From assembly GCA_001899775.1 (NCBI GenBank), contig MKWN01000023.1, positions 36,046 to 100,045 on the forward strand: a DNA stretch of 64,000 nucleotides, read 5' to 3'. The stretch comes from Thiobacillus sp. 65-29 (GTDB taxonomy: Bacteria; Pseudomonadota; Gammaproteobacteria; Burkholderiales; Thiobacillaceae). A program made the position numbers and the translations under genes. Positions 48,939-57,154 of the stretch are shown here, piece after piece (positions within the stretch are counted from its first letter, which is position 1; the number at the start of each line of letters is the position of its first letter). The notes under the pieces were generated by a model that made no database searches, was not told the origin of the DNA, and was given only the letters and a program-made list of their open reading frames with translations.

Positions 48939-50015
48939 ATGACGACGCACGACACCACCCGCATCGACGACCTGCGCATCAAGGCGGTGCGCCCGCTCAT
49001 CACACCTGCACTGCTGGCGGAACGGCTGCCGGCGGATACGGCGACGCAGGCGGTCGTCGAAGCCGGGCGCGCGGCGATCTCGCGCGTGCTGCATGGCGAA
49101 GACGACCGTCTCATCGTGATCGTCGGCCCCTGCTCGATTCATGACCACGATCAGGCACTGGACTACGCGTATCGGCTCAAGGCACAGGCCGACGCGCTCG
49201 CGGCCGATCTGGTCGTGGTGATGCGGGTGTATTTCGAGAAACCGCGCACCACGGTCGGCTGGAAGGGCTATATCAACGACCCGCGCCTGGATGGCAGCTT
49301 TGCCATCAACGAGGGCCTGGAGGGCGCGCGCCGCCTGCTGCTGGAGATCCTGGCGCTGGGCCTGCCGGTGGCGACGGAATTCCTCGATCTGCTGAGCCCG
49401 CAATACATCAGCGATCTGGTGAGCTGGGGCGCGATCGGCGCACGCACGACGGAAAGCCAGACACACCGCCAACTGGCCTCGGGGCTGTCATGCCCGGTGG
49501 GCTTCAAGAACGGCACCGACGGCAGCGTGCGCGTCGCGGCGGACGCAATCGTGGCGGCGAGTGCGCCGCACGCGTTCATGGGCATGACCAAGATGGGGCA
49601 GGCGGCGATCTTCGAGACGCGCGGCAACGACGACTGCCATGCCATCCTGCGCGGCGGTCGCTTGCCCAACTACAAGGCGCCCGACGTCGACGCCGCATGT
49701 ACCCTGCTCGCCGGCCAGGGCGTGCGCCCGCAGGTGATGATCGACCTGTCCCACGGCAACAGCGGCAAGGACGCGCGACGCCAGGTCGACGTGGCGGCCG
49801 ATGTCGCCGGGCAGATCGCCGGTGGCGATGCCCGCATCGTCGGCGTAATGATCGAGAGCCACTTGGAAGAAGGCCGCCAGGACATCGTGCCGGGCCGCCT
49901 GCTGCGTCCGGGCGTGTCGGTGACCGATGCGTGCATCGGCTTTGCGCAGACCGTGCCCGTGCTGGAAGATCTCGCACGGGCGGTGCGTACACGGCGCGGC
50001 GCGGCGGCCGGCTGA
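48939..50015 (+). CDS. aroG: 3-deoxy-7-phosphoheptulonate (DAHP) synthase, class I
   Basis: Condenses phosphoenolpyruvate and erythrose 4-phosphate, the entry to the shikimate pathway; 358 residues. IVGPCSIHDHDQALDYA, MRVYFEKPRTTVGWKGYINDP, GARTTESQTHRQLASGLSCP with FKNGTDG, and IDLSHGNSGKD metal residues are conserved. AroF/G/H type with N-terminal regulatory segment; which amino acid inhibits it cannot be told here. It follows speDE by 79 bases. Confidence 0.96.
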   Translation: MTTHDTTRIDDLRIKAVRPLITPALLAERLPADTATQAVVEAGRAAISRVLHGEDDRLIVIVGPCSIHDHDQALDYAYRLKAQADALAADLVVVMRVYFEKPRTTVGWKGYINDPRLDGSFAINEGLEGARRLLLEILALGLPVATEFLDLLSPQYISDLVSWGAIGARTTESQTHRQLASGLSCPVGFKNGTDGSVRVAADAIVAASAPHAFMGMTKMGQAAIFETRGNDDCHAILRGGRLPNYKAPDVDAACTLLAGQGVRPQVMIDLSHGNSGKDARRQVDVAADVAGQIAGGDARIVGVMIESHLEEGRQDIVPGRLLRPGVSVTDACIGFAQTVPVLEDLARAVRTRRGAAAG

Positions 50016-50135
50016 GCCGACACACACCGGCACCGGCACGCTCGCGCAATTTGCGCGCCGACAGGTGCGTCGCATTGGCGCGTTCCACGTCGCATGCGCG
50101 CTTCTCTGGCCGATTTCCAGGCCGTTCAGTCACCC

Positions 50136-50448
50136 CATCGGGCCGGGGGCGGCCCTCCTACAACAGCGTGGCGTTGCTACGATCGTGGGCGACGGAACCC
50201 TCGCCGCATCGGGCCGGGGGCGGCCCTCCTACAACAGCGTGGCGTTGCTGCGATCGTGGGCGACGGAACCCGCGCCGCATCGGGTCGCAAGCGCCCCCTG
50301 TAGGAGCCGCGCCCTCGCCGCGATTTTCGGGCGGTGGAAACATCACGGCATCGGGCCGGGGGCGGCCCTCCTACAACAGCGTGGCGTTGCTGCGATCGTG
50401 GGCGACGGAACCCTCGCCGCATCTGGCCGGGGGCGGACTTCCTGCCGG
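50136..50448. repeat. REP-like tandem array, 71-bp period, five units, one inverted
   Basis: Units begin at 50136, 50207, 50278, 50349 and 50420, each exactly 71 bases apart; the last is partial. Units 1, 2 and 4 are almost identical and carry CTCCTAC (GTAGGAG on the minus strand) next to a GGGCCG/CGGCCC palindrome, the form of REP elements. Unit 3 is divergent and carries GTAGGAG on the plus strand, so it is inverted in orientation while keeping the period. No gene lies in 50016-50523. Confidence 0.85.
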
Positions 50449-50488
50449 CAAATGGCAATCCGGGATAAAAAAATTTGAAAAAAAGCTG

Positions 50489-50517
50489 TTGCTGATGCGA
50501 ATGATTCTCGTTATTAT
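50489..50517 (+). promoter_or_regulatory. Putative Fur-regulated promoter of the iron locus
   Basis: TTGCTG (50489-50494), 17 bases, TATTAT (50512-50517). A Fur-box-like GCGAATGATTCTCGTTATT (50497-50515) covers the spacer and most of the -10. Fur-Fe would block it when iron is plentiful. The -10 lies only 6 bases before the hemP ATG. Confidence 0.65.
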
Positions 50518-50523
50518 GCCTGC

Positions 50524-50703
50524 ATGATCACTGCCGCCACGAACGTTTTGCCCGCTGTACCGCCGCGTACTCCCGCGACGCCGCCAGGTGTCGTTCGCGC
50601 CGTCGACCTTCTTGGAGCGGCGCATCGGCTGGTGATCGAGCACGGCAACGAACGATACGTGTTGAGTCTGACACGCAACGGCAAGCTCCTGCTCACGAAA
50701 TAA
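50524..50703 (+). CDS. hemP: HemP-like hemin uptake peptide, copy 1
   Basis: A 59-residue peptide with the HemP signature in its C-terminal half: LLGAAHRLVIEHGNERYVL and the end TRNGKLLLTK. HemP is typically the first gene of haem or siderophore uptake operons under Fur. In some species it acts as a regulator of receptor genes. There is no ribosome site before the ATG and the -10 sits just upstream, so the message may be leaderless. Confidence 0.8.
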   Translation: MITAATNVLPAVPPRTPATPPGVVRAVDLLGAAHRLVIEHGNERYVLSLTRNGKLLLTK

Positions 50704-50812
50704 ACCGGCGGGCGCCGTCGCGCGCCTGCGTCAGCCAGCCACCGGGCGTCTCCGCTCCAGTAGCCAGCCATGAAGCTTTTTTTGGCCCTCACTGGAAATT
50801 AAGGAGAAGTCC

Positions 50813-51367
50813 ATGCGTATACCGCGCACCTTGTTCGGCCTGGCCCTGGCGACGGGCTGCATCCTCGACGCCCTCGCAGCCGAATACCCCATCGGCGCAC
50901 CACAGCAACGCCATGGCATGGAAATCGCCGGCGTCTACCTGCAACCGGTGGAAATGGAATCGGTCATGGGGCACACGATGCTCCCCGCCGACAAGGCGGA
51001 CGTGCATCTGGAAGCGGACATCCGTGCGCTCGGCAGCAACCCCAATGGTTTTGCCGAGGGCGAATGGGTGCCCTACCTGCTGGTCCGCTACGAGGTGTGC
51101 AAGCAGGGCGGGAGCTGCATCGGCGGCGATTTCCTGCCGATGGTGGCAAGCGACGGCCCGCACTACGGCGACAACGTCAAGCTCATGGGGCCGGGCAAGT
51201 ACCGCGTCAAGTTCACCATCCTGCCGCCCAACGACCCCGCCAACCCTGCCGGCCACCACTTTCACCGCCACACCGACCGACTGACCGGCGTGCGTCCCTG
51301 GTTCAAGGCCTTCGACGTGGAATGGACCTTCGCCTATGCGGGTATCGGCAAGCGTGGCGGTTACTGA
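50813..51367 (+). CDS. Periplasmic iron-binding protein, P19/Tp34 family
   Basis: 184 residues with signal peptide (1-22, ending ALA-A). Mature motifs match Campylobacter P19, E. coli FetP and Treponema Tp34: GMEIAGVYLQPVEME, MGHTML, and the histidine pair HHFHRHTDR, which bind Cu and Fe. It is thought to bring ferrous or ferric iron to an FTR1 or FetM permease, and an FTR1 gene lies 3.3 kb downstream here. A strong AAGGAG site precedes the ATG. The next gene begins one base after its stop. Confidence 0.92.
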   Translation: MRIPRTLFGLALATGCILDALAAEYPIGAPQQRHGMEIAGVYLQPVEMESVMGHTMLPADKADVHLEADIRALGSNPNGFAEGEWVPYLLVRYEVCKQGGSCIGGDFLPMVASDGPHYGDNVKLMGPGKYRVKFTILPPNDPANPAGHHFHRHTDRLTGVRPWFKAFDVEWTFAYAGIGKRGGY

Positions 51368-51368
51368 G

Positions 51369-52832
51369 ATGCGCGCCGTCAAACCTCTCGTGGCGGCTCT
51401 GCTGCTGGCCTTCACCCTTCCGGCCGGGGCGGCCGAGGTGTCGACCGATCTCGCCCATACGCTGCAACAGATGCAGGAACGCCTCGCCCGCCTGGAAGCG
51501 CGCAACGCCGAACTCGAGCGTCAACTCGGCGCCCTGCCCGCACCCGGCCTGGAGGCGCGCGTCAGGGAACTGGAAGCCACCAACGCCAAGATGGCCGACG
51601 CCATGGAGAGCGACCGCCTCTCGCAGGATGAGCCGGAGGTCGCCACCCGCCTGAAGGCGGTAGAGTTTCAGGCCTTGGGCATGCAGAAGCACGCACGCAC
51701 GATCGAGGCGCTCGAAGGCATTTCTGCGGGGGTGTCGTTCACGTCGGTCGCCCAGCACGCCAACGCCGGCGCCACCGCGACCGGCAAAGGCGAAAGTCAG
51801 CTGTCCTGGCGGGGCGATGCCCAGATCAGCCTGCCCGGCGGCAGTCTTGGCACCAGCCAGGGAAGCCTCTTTTTCCATTTCCGCATGGGCCAGGGTGACG
51901 GTCTTGCCGACCTCAATCCGCTGTTCTCCGTTCCAAATGCCACCGCCTTCCGCTTGCACGGCGCCGGCCAGCCCGACGACGCCTCGCCCATCCTGGCCCA
52001 GGCCTGGTACCAGCTCGGCATACCGCTCGACGACAAGCCGCTCAACGTGAGCAAGAGACATTTCGAGATCCACTTCGGCAAGATCGATCCTTTCCTGTTC
52101 TTCGACCAGAACGCGGCGGCCGACGACGAGACGGTCAAGTTCATGAATCTGGCCTTCGTGCACAACCCGCTGCTCGATGCGGGTGGCGCCGCTGGGGTGG
52201 ATACCTATGGTTTTTCGCCGGGTCTGCGGCTGGCTTACCACAACCACACCCAGGCTCCGCTTGGCTGGGATGTCTCTCTGGGCATGTTCGGCTCCGACAC
52301 CGGCGCATCCTTCGACGACAGCCTGAAAAAACCCTTCGTCATCGCACAGGCGCAGACCACGCAGCGCATGTTCGGCGGGCTCGAAGGCAACTACCGCGTC
52401 TACGCCTGGCGCAACGGCCGTGCCACGGACTTCAGCGGCGCGACCCTGGAACACCAGAGTGGCTGGGGCCTGTCGCTGGATCAGCGTCTCGGCGACGGCG
52501 TGACGGTGTTCGGCCGCTACGGCCAGGCCGCCTCGGGCCATCCCGCCTTCGACCGCGCGCTGACCCTGGGGGCCGAATTCTCCGGCAATTACTGGGATCG
52601 TGCGGGCGACAGCCTTGGTCTGGCCCTGGGCTGGCTCGCCGCCGCGGACGCGTACGAGCAGGCAAACCCCGGTGTGTCCGGAAGCGAGCAACTAGCCGAG
52701 CTGTACTACCGCTGGCGGGTGAACGCGCAGTTCGAACTGAGCCCGGACTACCAGTTCATTCGCCGGCCAGGTGCCGATTCCAGCCTGCCTGACGCCCACA
52801 TCCTTGGCCTGCGTGCCCAACTGACTTTTTGA
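51369..52832 (+). CDS. Porin-like outer membrane protein with N-terminal coiled coil
   Basis: 487 residues with signal peptide (1-22). Residues about 25-80 form a coiled coil (QQMQERLARLEARNAELERQ), then a beta-rich barrel ending in a terminal phenylalanine (LRAQLTF). The OprB-like carbohydrate porin features are weak but present: SQGSLFFHFRMGQGD, HFEIHFGKID. Such proteins are encoded beside P19/FTR1 genes and may give iron passage across the outer membrane; that role is inferred. Coupled to the P19 gene upstream. Confidence 0.75.
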   Translation: MRAVKPLVAALLLAFTLPAGAAEVSTDLAHTLQQMQERLARLEARNAELERQLGALPAPGLEARVRELEATNAKMADAMESDRLSQDEPEVATRLKAVEFQALGMQKHARTIEALEGISAGVSFTSVAQHANAGATATGKGESQLSWRGDAQISLPGGSLGTSQGSLFFHFRMGQGDGLADLNPLFSVPNATAFRLHGAGQPDDASPILAQAWYQLGIPLDDKPLNVSKRHFEIHFGKIDPFLFFDQNAAADDETVKFMNLAFVHNPLLDAGGAAGVDTYGFSPGLRLAYHNHTQAPLGWDVSLGMFGSDTGASFDDSLKKPFVIAQAQTTQRMFGGLEGNYRVYAWRNGRATDFSGATLEHQSGWGLSLDQRLGDGVTVFGRYGQAASGHPAFDRALTLGAEFSGNYWDRAGDSLGLALGWLAAADAYEQANPGVSGSEQLAELYYRWRVNAQFELSPDYQFIRRPGADSSLPDAHILGLRAQLTF

Positions 52833-52844
52833 CGGGGAGTGCGC

Positions 52845-53177
52845 ATGACACGCCATTTCGTCCACCTGGCCCTGGTGTGGGCCACCCTCGCAGCCGGGCC
52901 GGCCAGGGCAGAGCTTCCCACGTACACCGTGGTGGCGCGTGACGGACGACTGACGCCGACCGTGCTGGAGGTCCCGGCCGGACTCCGCTTCAAGATCGTC
53001 ATCCGGAACGAAGGCCGCGACGCGATCGAGTTCGAGAGTCTGCGACTGCGCAAGGAGAAGGTGCTCGCGCCCGGTGCGCAGTCCTTCGTCGTCATCGCCC
53101 CGCTCAAGCCGGGCGAGTACGACTTCTTCGACGAATTCCACCCCGATACGGCCAGGGGCCGCATCGTTGCGAAATGA
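52845..53177 (+). CDS. Periplasmic cupredoxin-like protein (EfeO N-domain type)
   Basis: 110 residues with a signal peptide (to ARA). The mature strand pattern LPTYTVVARDGRLTPTVLEV, FKIVIRNEGRDAIEFES and YDFFDEFHPDTARG is that of the cupredoxin_1 family and EfeO N-domains. No cysteine is present, so a classical type I copper site is absent. A GGGGAG site precedes ATG 52845; an upstream GTG is disfavoured. Likely involved in iron binding or oxidation with P19 and FTR1. Confidence 0.82.
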   Translation: MTRHFVHLALVWATLAAGPARAELPTYTVVARDGRLTPTVLEVPAGLRFKIVIRNEGRDAIEFESLRLRKEKVLAPGAQSFVVIAPLKPGEYDFFDEFHPDTARGRIVAK

Positions 53178-53193
53178 AGGAAGGAGACCGCTC

Positions 53194-53394
53194 ATGACCG
53201 AATCCCTGCTCGCCGGCGCCCTCAATCACCTCGTGCGCTTCCAGCTGACGGGGTGCACCCACTCCGCCCATGTCGCGGCCCATCTGCTCGACCAGATTGC
53301 CGATCGGTCCGACGTGGACGGCGACACCCGAACCCTGTACGGGCGCATGAGTGCGGCGCTGGAGGCAACACGGGGGAACGCACGCCATGTGTGA
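53194..53394 (+). CDS. Small protein of unknown function between cupredoxin and DUF2325
   Basis: 66 residues: TESLLAGALNHLVRFQLTGC, then AHVAAHLLDQIADRSDVDGDT. I do not recognise it. It is helical, with one cysteine and several histidines, and has no signal or membrane segment. AAGGAG lies before the ATG. It overlaps the DUF2325 start (ATGTGTGA), so they are coupled; it may work with that protein. Confidence 0.65.
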   Translation: MTESLLAGALNHLVRFQLTGCTHSAHVAAHLLDQIADRSDVDGDTRTLYGRMSAALEATRGNARHV

Positions 53395-54697
53395 ACACCA
53401 TGCGTTGAAGCGCTCCGCCATCTTGATCCGAAACGGTCTGGAGGGGAGTCCGGATCCTGGTGCAGCCACGAGGGCAACCCATGCCCAGCCGTCGCCCGCC
53501 CTTCTCCTGCAAAGGGATGGACGCACCCCGACTCGCCGCCGCAGGCTCTGGGAACTGGAGGAAAAATACCACTGTCCGGTGGTCGGAACCTGCTTCGACC
53601 TCGACGACTTGAAGAAGCTGACCCGCAAGACCGGCTACGCGGGCCGGGGCTTCGAACCCTACGACCTGCATCTGGAGGCGGTGTCGATGAGCCTCGACCG
53701 CAATTCCACGTCGGAACTCATGCAGAAACAACTGGAGCGCAAGTACGCCATCCACGTCCGCCGCTTCGACCAGGCCAAGGCGGACGCCGACGTGCTGACG
53801 CTATGGAAACAACATCTGGAGCGCGGCGAAGTGGCCGGCGCCGTCTGGGCGGCGCTGACCCACAGAGTTGCCAGCAAGGCGACCCGGCACGCCGTCTACG
53901 CCGACCTGCACATGCTCTCGCACCAGGTCGGCGCGGGCCAGGCCGCAGACCTGCGCCGCGTGGAATGGCTGGAACACGAGCTGGCCGAGACAAAGGAGCA
54001 AGCTGCCCGCGAGGCCGCGCGCCACGCGCGCGAGCGTGTCGAGGCGAACGAACGCATCCGTGACCTGGGACGGGCGGCAGCAGCGACCGCTCTGCGCACC
54101 GACGCCGACAGTGCGCTGCGCACCCGCCTCGCCGAACTCGAATCGGGCGTTGCCATGGTCAACATGGGCCGCCGTCTGTTGGCTCTTGCCGACGAAGCGG
54201 CACGCCTGCGCGACTCGGCGTCCCGCGCCGCCACGCTGGAGGCGGAAAACACCCGCCTTCTACGCGAGCGCGATGAGGCCCGGGCCGAACGTGACGCGCT
54301 CGAACGCCTCTGGCTCGGTGAGATGGCAGCCCCTGCATGTGCCGGTGACTGCCATGCCTGCCCGAGCCGTCTCGCGGGCCGTTGCGTGCTCTGTGTCGGC
54401 GGCCGCACGCCGCTGCTGCCACAGTACCGGCAACTGGCTGAGCGGCTCGGCGTGCGCCTGATCCACCACGACGGTGGTCGCGAGGAGGCATTGTCGCGAC
54501 TGCCCGATCTTCTGTCCGCCTCCGACGCGGTGATCTGTCCCACGGACCGCGTCGGCCATCTGGCGTACTACCAGCTCAAGAAACACTGCAAACAGGCCGG
54601 CAAGCCCTGCGTACTGCTGAACCGCTCCGGCGTCGCGAGCTTTGCCGCGGCGCTCGCACGCCTGGCCGACGGGCAAGCGCAGATCGCGGGGGATTGA
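53387..54697 (+). CDS. DUF2325 protein, large form
   Basis: 436 residues. The C-terminal DUF2325 domain (about 350-425) has RCVLCVGGRTPLLPQYRQLA, HHDGGREEALSRL, DAVICPTDRVGHLAYYQLK and LLNRSGVASF. A zinc-type CAGDCHACPSRLAGRC cluster stands just before it. The middle (about 190-330) is a long coiled coil. The N-terminal part has YHCPVVGTCFDLDDLKKLTRK. Function is unknown; members often occur in iron and respiratory contexts. The ATG at 53387 overlaps the previous gene and follows its frame. It ends one base before FTR1. Confidence 0.82.
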   Translation: MCEHHALKRSAILIRNGLEGSPDPGAATRATHAQPSPALLLQRDGRTPTRRRRLWELEEKYHCPVVGTCFDLDDLKKLTRKTGYAGRGFEPYDLHLEAVSMSLDRNSTSELMQKQLERKYAIHVRRFDQAKADADVLTLWKQHLERGEVAGAVWAALTHRVASKATRHAVYADLHMLSHQVGAGQAADLRRVEWLEHELAETKEQAAREAARHARERVEANERIRDLGRAAAATALRTDADSALRTRLAELESGVAMVNMGRRLLALADEAARLRDSASRAATLEAENTRLLRERDEARAERDALERLWLGEMAAPACAGDCHACPSRLAGRCVLCVGGRTPLLPQYRQLAERLGVRLIHHDGGREEALSRLPDLLSASDAVICPTDRVGHLAYYQLKKHCKQAGKPCVLLNRSGVASFAAALARLADGQAQIAGD

Positions 54698-54698
54698 C

Positions 54699-55529
54699 AT
54701 GGGCAATGCCGCCTTCATCGTCTGGCGCGAAACCATAGAAGCCATGCTGGTGGTCGGCATCCTGCATGGCTGGCTCGCCGCCCAGTCCGGCCTGGTTGCC
54801 GCAACGCGCCGGCGCGCCGCGCTCTGGTTATGGGGCGGCGTGGGTGCCGGGCTCGGTCTGGCCGCCCTGCTCGCCCTCGCGCTGCTGGGCGTGTCCGCCT
54901 GGGCCAGCGACGCGACACTGGAATGGTTCCAGGCCGGCATGCCGCTGGTGGCCGCCGTACTCATTTTCCAGATGGCGGCATGGATGCGACGGCACGGTGC
55001 GGGGCTGAAGAAGGAGCTGGAATCCGGCATGTCCGCGGCGGTCGAACGCGCCCATTGGGCCGGCATGGCCTTGCTCGCCACCCTCGCGGTCGGGCGCGAG
55101 GGGGCGGAAACGGTGATTTTCCTTTATGGCGCGGCCGGCGACGATTCCGCGGGCCGGCTGCTTGCGGGCGGTGCACTCGGCTTTTTTCTCGCGCTCGTCG
55201 CCTACGCTGCGCTGGTACGCGGTGCGCGCTGGTTTTCCTGGCGGCTGTTCTTCCGTCTCACCGAAATCCTGCTGCTGCTCCTGGGCGGCGCGCTGCTGGT
55301 GACCGGCACCGACAAGCTGATCGGCCTGGAGGCCCTGCCCACCCTCGCTGATCCCCTGTGGGATGCCAGCGGTCTCCTCGACGACAGCACCCGTTTCGGC
55401 GGTCTTCTTGCTGCCTTCACCGGCTGGCGCAGCCTGCCCACCGGCATGAGCTACCTGGCACTCGCCGCGTGGTGGACGCTCGCCATCATCTGGGTGCTGC
55501 GGGCAAAATCCGTGGCGGTGAAGCGGTGA
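54699..55529 (+). CDS. FTR1-family iron permease
   Basis: Inner-membrane iron permease with seven predicted helices, 276 residues. The two Fe(III)-handling REXXE motifs are RETIE (residues 10-14) and REGAE (133-137), both intact. FTR1 proteins are usually fed by a periplasmic oxidase or P19; here P19 and a cupredoxin are nearby. Its end overlaps the start of the NapH-like gene (GTGA), so these two membrane proteins are probably made together. Confidence 0.93.
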   Translation: MGNAAFIVWRETIEAMLVVGILHGWLAAQSGLVAATRRRAALWLWGGVGAGLGLAALLALALLGVSAWASDATLEWFQAGMPLVAAVLIFQMAAWMRRHGAGLKKELESGMSAAVERAHWAGMALLATLAVGREGAETVIFLYGAAGDDSAGRLLAGGALGFFLALVAYAALVRGARWFSWRLFFRLTEILLLLLGGALLVTGTDKLIGLEALPTLADPLWDASGLLDDSTRFGGLLAAFTGWRSLPTGMSYLALAAWWTLAIIWVLRAKSVAVKR

Positions 55530-56977
55530 GCACGCAGGGATTGTCACCTTCCCGCACCGGAGACGGCGAACATGCGGGCATGGGCATGACACGGGTGGCG
55601 CACGCCACGCGCCTTCCGCTGCATGGCATGAAACGGAAAACGACGACCATCGCCCGCCTCGGGCTGTGGATGCGCCAGCACCGCGGCGTCATCCTCGCCG
55701 CGCAGTGGATGGTGGTGCTGTTCTACACCGTGGTGGTGGTGGTCCCGGCCTTCCTGCCGCTGCCGGGAGAAGCCGATCACATCCTCGATAATCTCACCCG
55801 CTTCGCCCAGTTCCTGTTCTGGGGCATCTGGTGGCCTTTCGTCATCCTTTCGGTGATGACCATGGGCCGGGCCTGGTGCGGCCTGTTCTGCCCGGAAGGG
55901 GTACTGACCGAATTCGCCTCGCGCTGGAGCCTCAACCGCCGTATTCCGGCCTGGCTGAAATGGGCGGGCTGGCCCTTCGTCGCCTTCGTCCTGACCACAG
56001 TTTTTGGGCAGATGGTGAGCGTCTATGAGTATCCGAAGCCCGCGTTGCTGATTCTTGGCGGCTCGACCCTTGGTGCAATCGTCGTCGGCCTGCTGTACGG
56101 CCGCAACAAACGCGTATGGTGCCGGCATCTGTGCCCGGTGTCCGGGGTGTTCGGCCTGCTCGCGAAAATCGCGCCCGTGCATTTCGCCGTCGACCAGGCC
56201 GCGTGGGACGCGCCGTCACATCCCAGGAGCCCGCCGGTGAACTGCGCGCCGCTCATCGACATCCGCCGCATGCAGAGCGCATCGGCCTGCCACATGTGCG
56301 GGCGTTGCGCCGGCCAGCGCGGCGCGGTGACATTGAGCTGGCGCTCACCGGAGGCGGAGGTGCTCGCCGTACCCACGCCGTCGACAGGAGACGCTGCGCA
56401 GGACCTCTGGCTCGCGCGTCTCCTGGTGTTCGGCATGCTGGGTGTGGCGCTGGGTGCCTTCCAGTGGTCGGTTTCGCCCTGGTTCATCGCCGCCAAGCAG
56501 TCGGCTGCCGTCTGGCTGATCGACAGGGAGATCGAGTGGCCGCTGGATACAGTCGGCCACTGGTGGCTGTTCACCGATTACCCGCAACTGAACGATGCCT
56601 TCACCTGGCTCGACGGCGGCATGCTGCTCGCTTACATGGCGGCCACGACGCTGCTCGTGGGCGGCTGGATCTGGCTGTGCCTGCGCGCCGCCGCCGTTCC
56701 TGCCGGACTGGCGTGGAACCGGCTGGCCATGGCGCTGATCCCCCTGGGTGGCATCAATGTCTTCGTCGGCCTGTCCCATCTCACGACCGGCCAGCTCTTC
56801 CAGGAAAACATCGTGCTGGCCTGGGCCAATCCGCTGCGCATGGGCCTGTTGACGGCCGCCGCCCTCTGGTCCGTCACGCTGGCATGGCGGCTCGGACGCC
56901 TCCCCGCGGCGGTCGGCGTCGCACTCGCGGCCGCGCTGCCGCTGTGGGCCTGGCAGCAACAGTTTTACGTCTGGTGA
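55526..56977 (+). CDS. NapH/NosR-like membrane iron-sulfur protein 1
   Basis: 483 residues with about seven membrane helices. Cytoplasmic-side motifs: WCGLFCPEGVLTEF (CxxxCP), WCRHLCPVSGVFGLL (CxxxCP) and a cluster CHMCGRCAG after NCAPLIDIRR. The last is C-x2-C-x2-C without the usual CP end; the Cys in NCAPL may be the fourth ligand. Such proteins move electrons across the membrane in NapH and NosR. Here the partner would be FTR1 or the periplasmic iron proteins (inference). GTG 55526 overlaps FTR1; ATGs at 55580 and 55628 are alternatives. Confidence 0.8.
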   Translation: MSTQGLSPSRTGDGEHAGMGMTRVAHATRLPLHGMKRKTTTIARLGLWMRQHRGVILAAQWMVVLFYTVVVVVPAFLPLPGEADHILDNLTRFAQFLFWGIWWPFVILSVMTMGRAWCGLFCPEGVLTEFASRWSLNRRIPAWLKWAGWPFVAFVLTTVFGQMVSVYEYPKPALLILGGSTLGAIVVGLLYGRNKRVWCRHLCPVSGVFGLLAKIAPVHFAVDQAAWDAPSHPRSPPVNCAPLIDIRRMQSASACHMCGRCAGQRGAVTLSWRSPEAEVLAVPTPSTGDAAQDLWLARLLVFGMLGVALGAFQWSVSPWFIAAKQSAAVWLIDREIEWPLDTVGHWWLFTDYPQLNDAFTWLDGGMLLAYMAATTLLVGGWIWLCLRAAAVPAGLAWNRLAMALIPLGGINVFVGLSHLTTGQLFQENIVLAWANPLRMGLLTAAALWSVTLAWRLGRLPAAVGVALAAALPLWAWQQQFYVW

Positions 56978-56983
56978 CCCGCC

Positions 56984-57154
56984 ATGAAAGAGAAGAACAC
57001 GCTGTCGGCCGCCGTCCCCGTCCCATCCCCCATGCCACCGCGCGTGCGCAGCGAAGACCTGTTCGCCGGCGGCAAGGTAGTGGTCATCGTCCACGGCGAC
57101 CGGGAATACCAGTTGCGCATCACCACCGCCAACAAATTGATCCTCACCGCATGA
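56984..57154 (+). CDS. hemP: HemP-like hemin uptake peptide, copy 2
   Basis: 56 residues with the family end VVVIVHGDREYQLRITTANK followed by LILTA, compared with LLTK in copy 1. A variable N-terminal half follows KEKNTLSAAVPVP. The two copies share only the C-terminal core. Its stop overlaps the tonB ATG (ATGA). It heads the tonB-exbB-exbD part of the locus. Confidence 0.8.
   Translation: MKEKNTLSAAVPVPSPMPPRVRSEDLFAGGKVVVIVHGDREYQLRITTANKLILTA

Noticed and set aside
50136..50448. CRISPR-like array
   Set aside because: The units are continuous 71-base repeats without unique spacers, and no cas genes are present.
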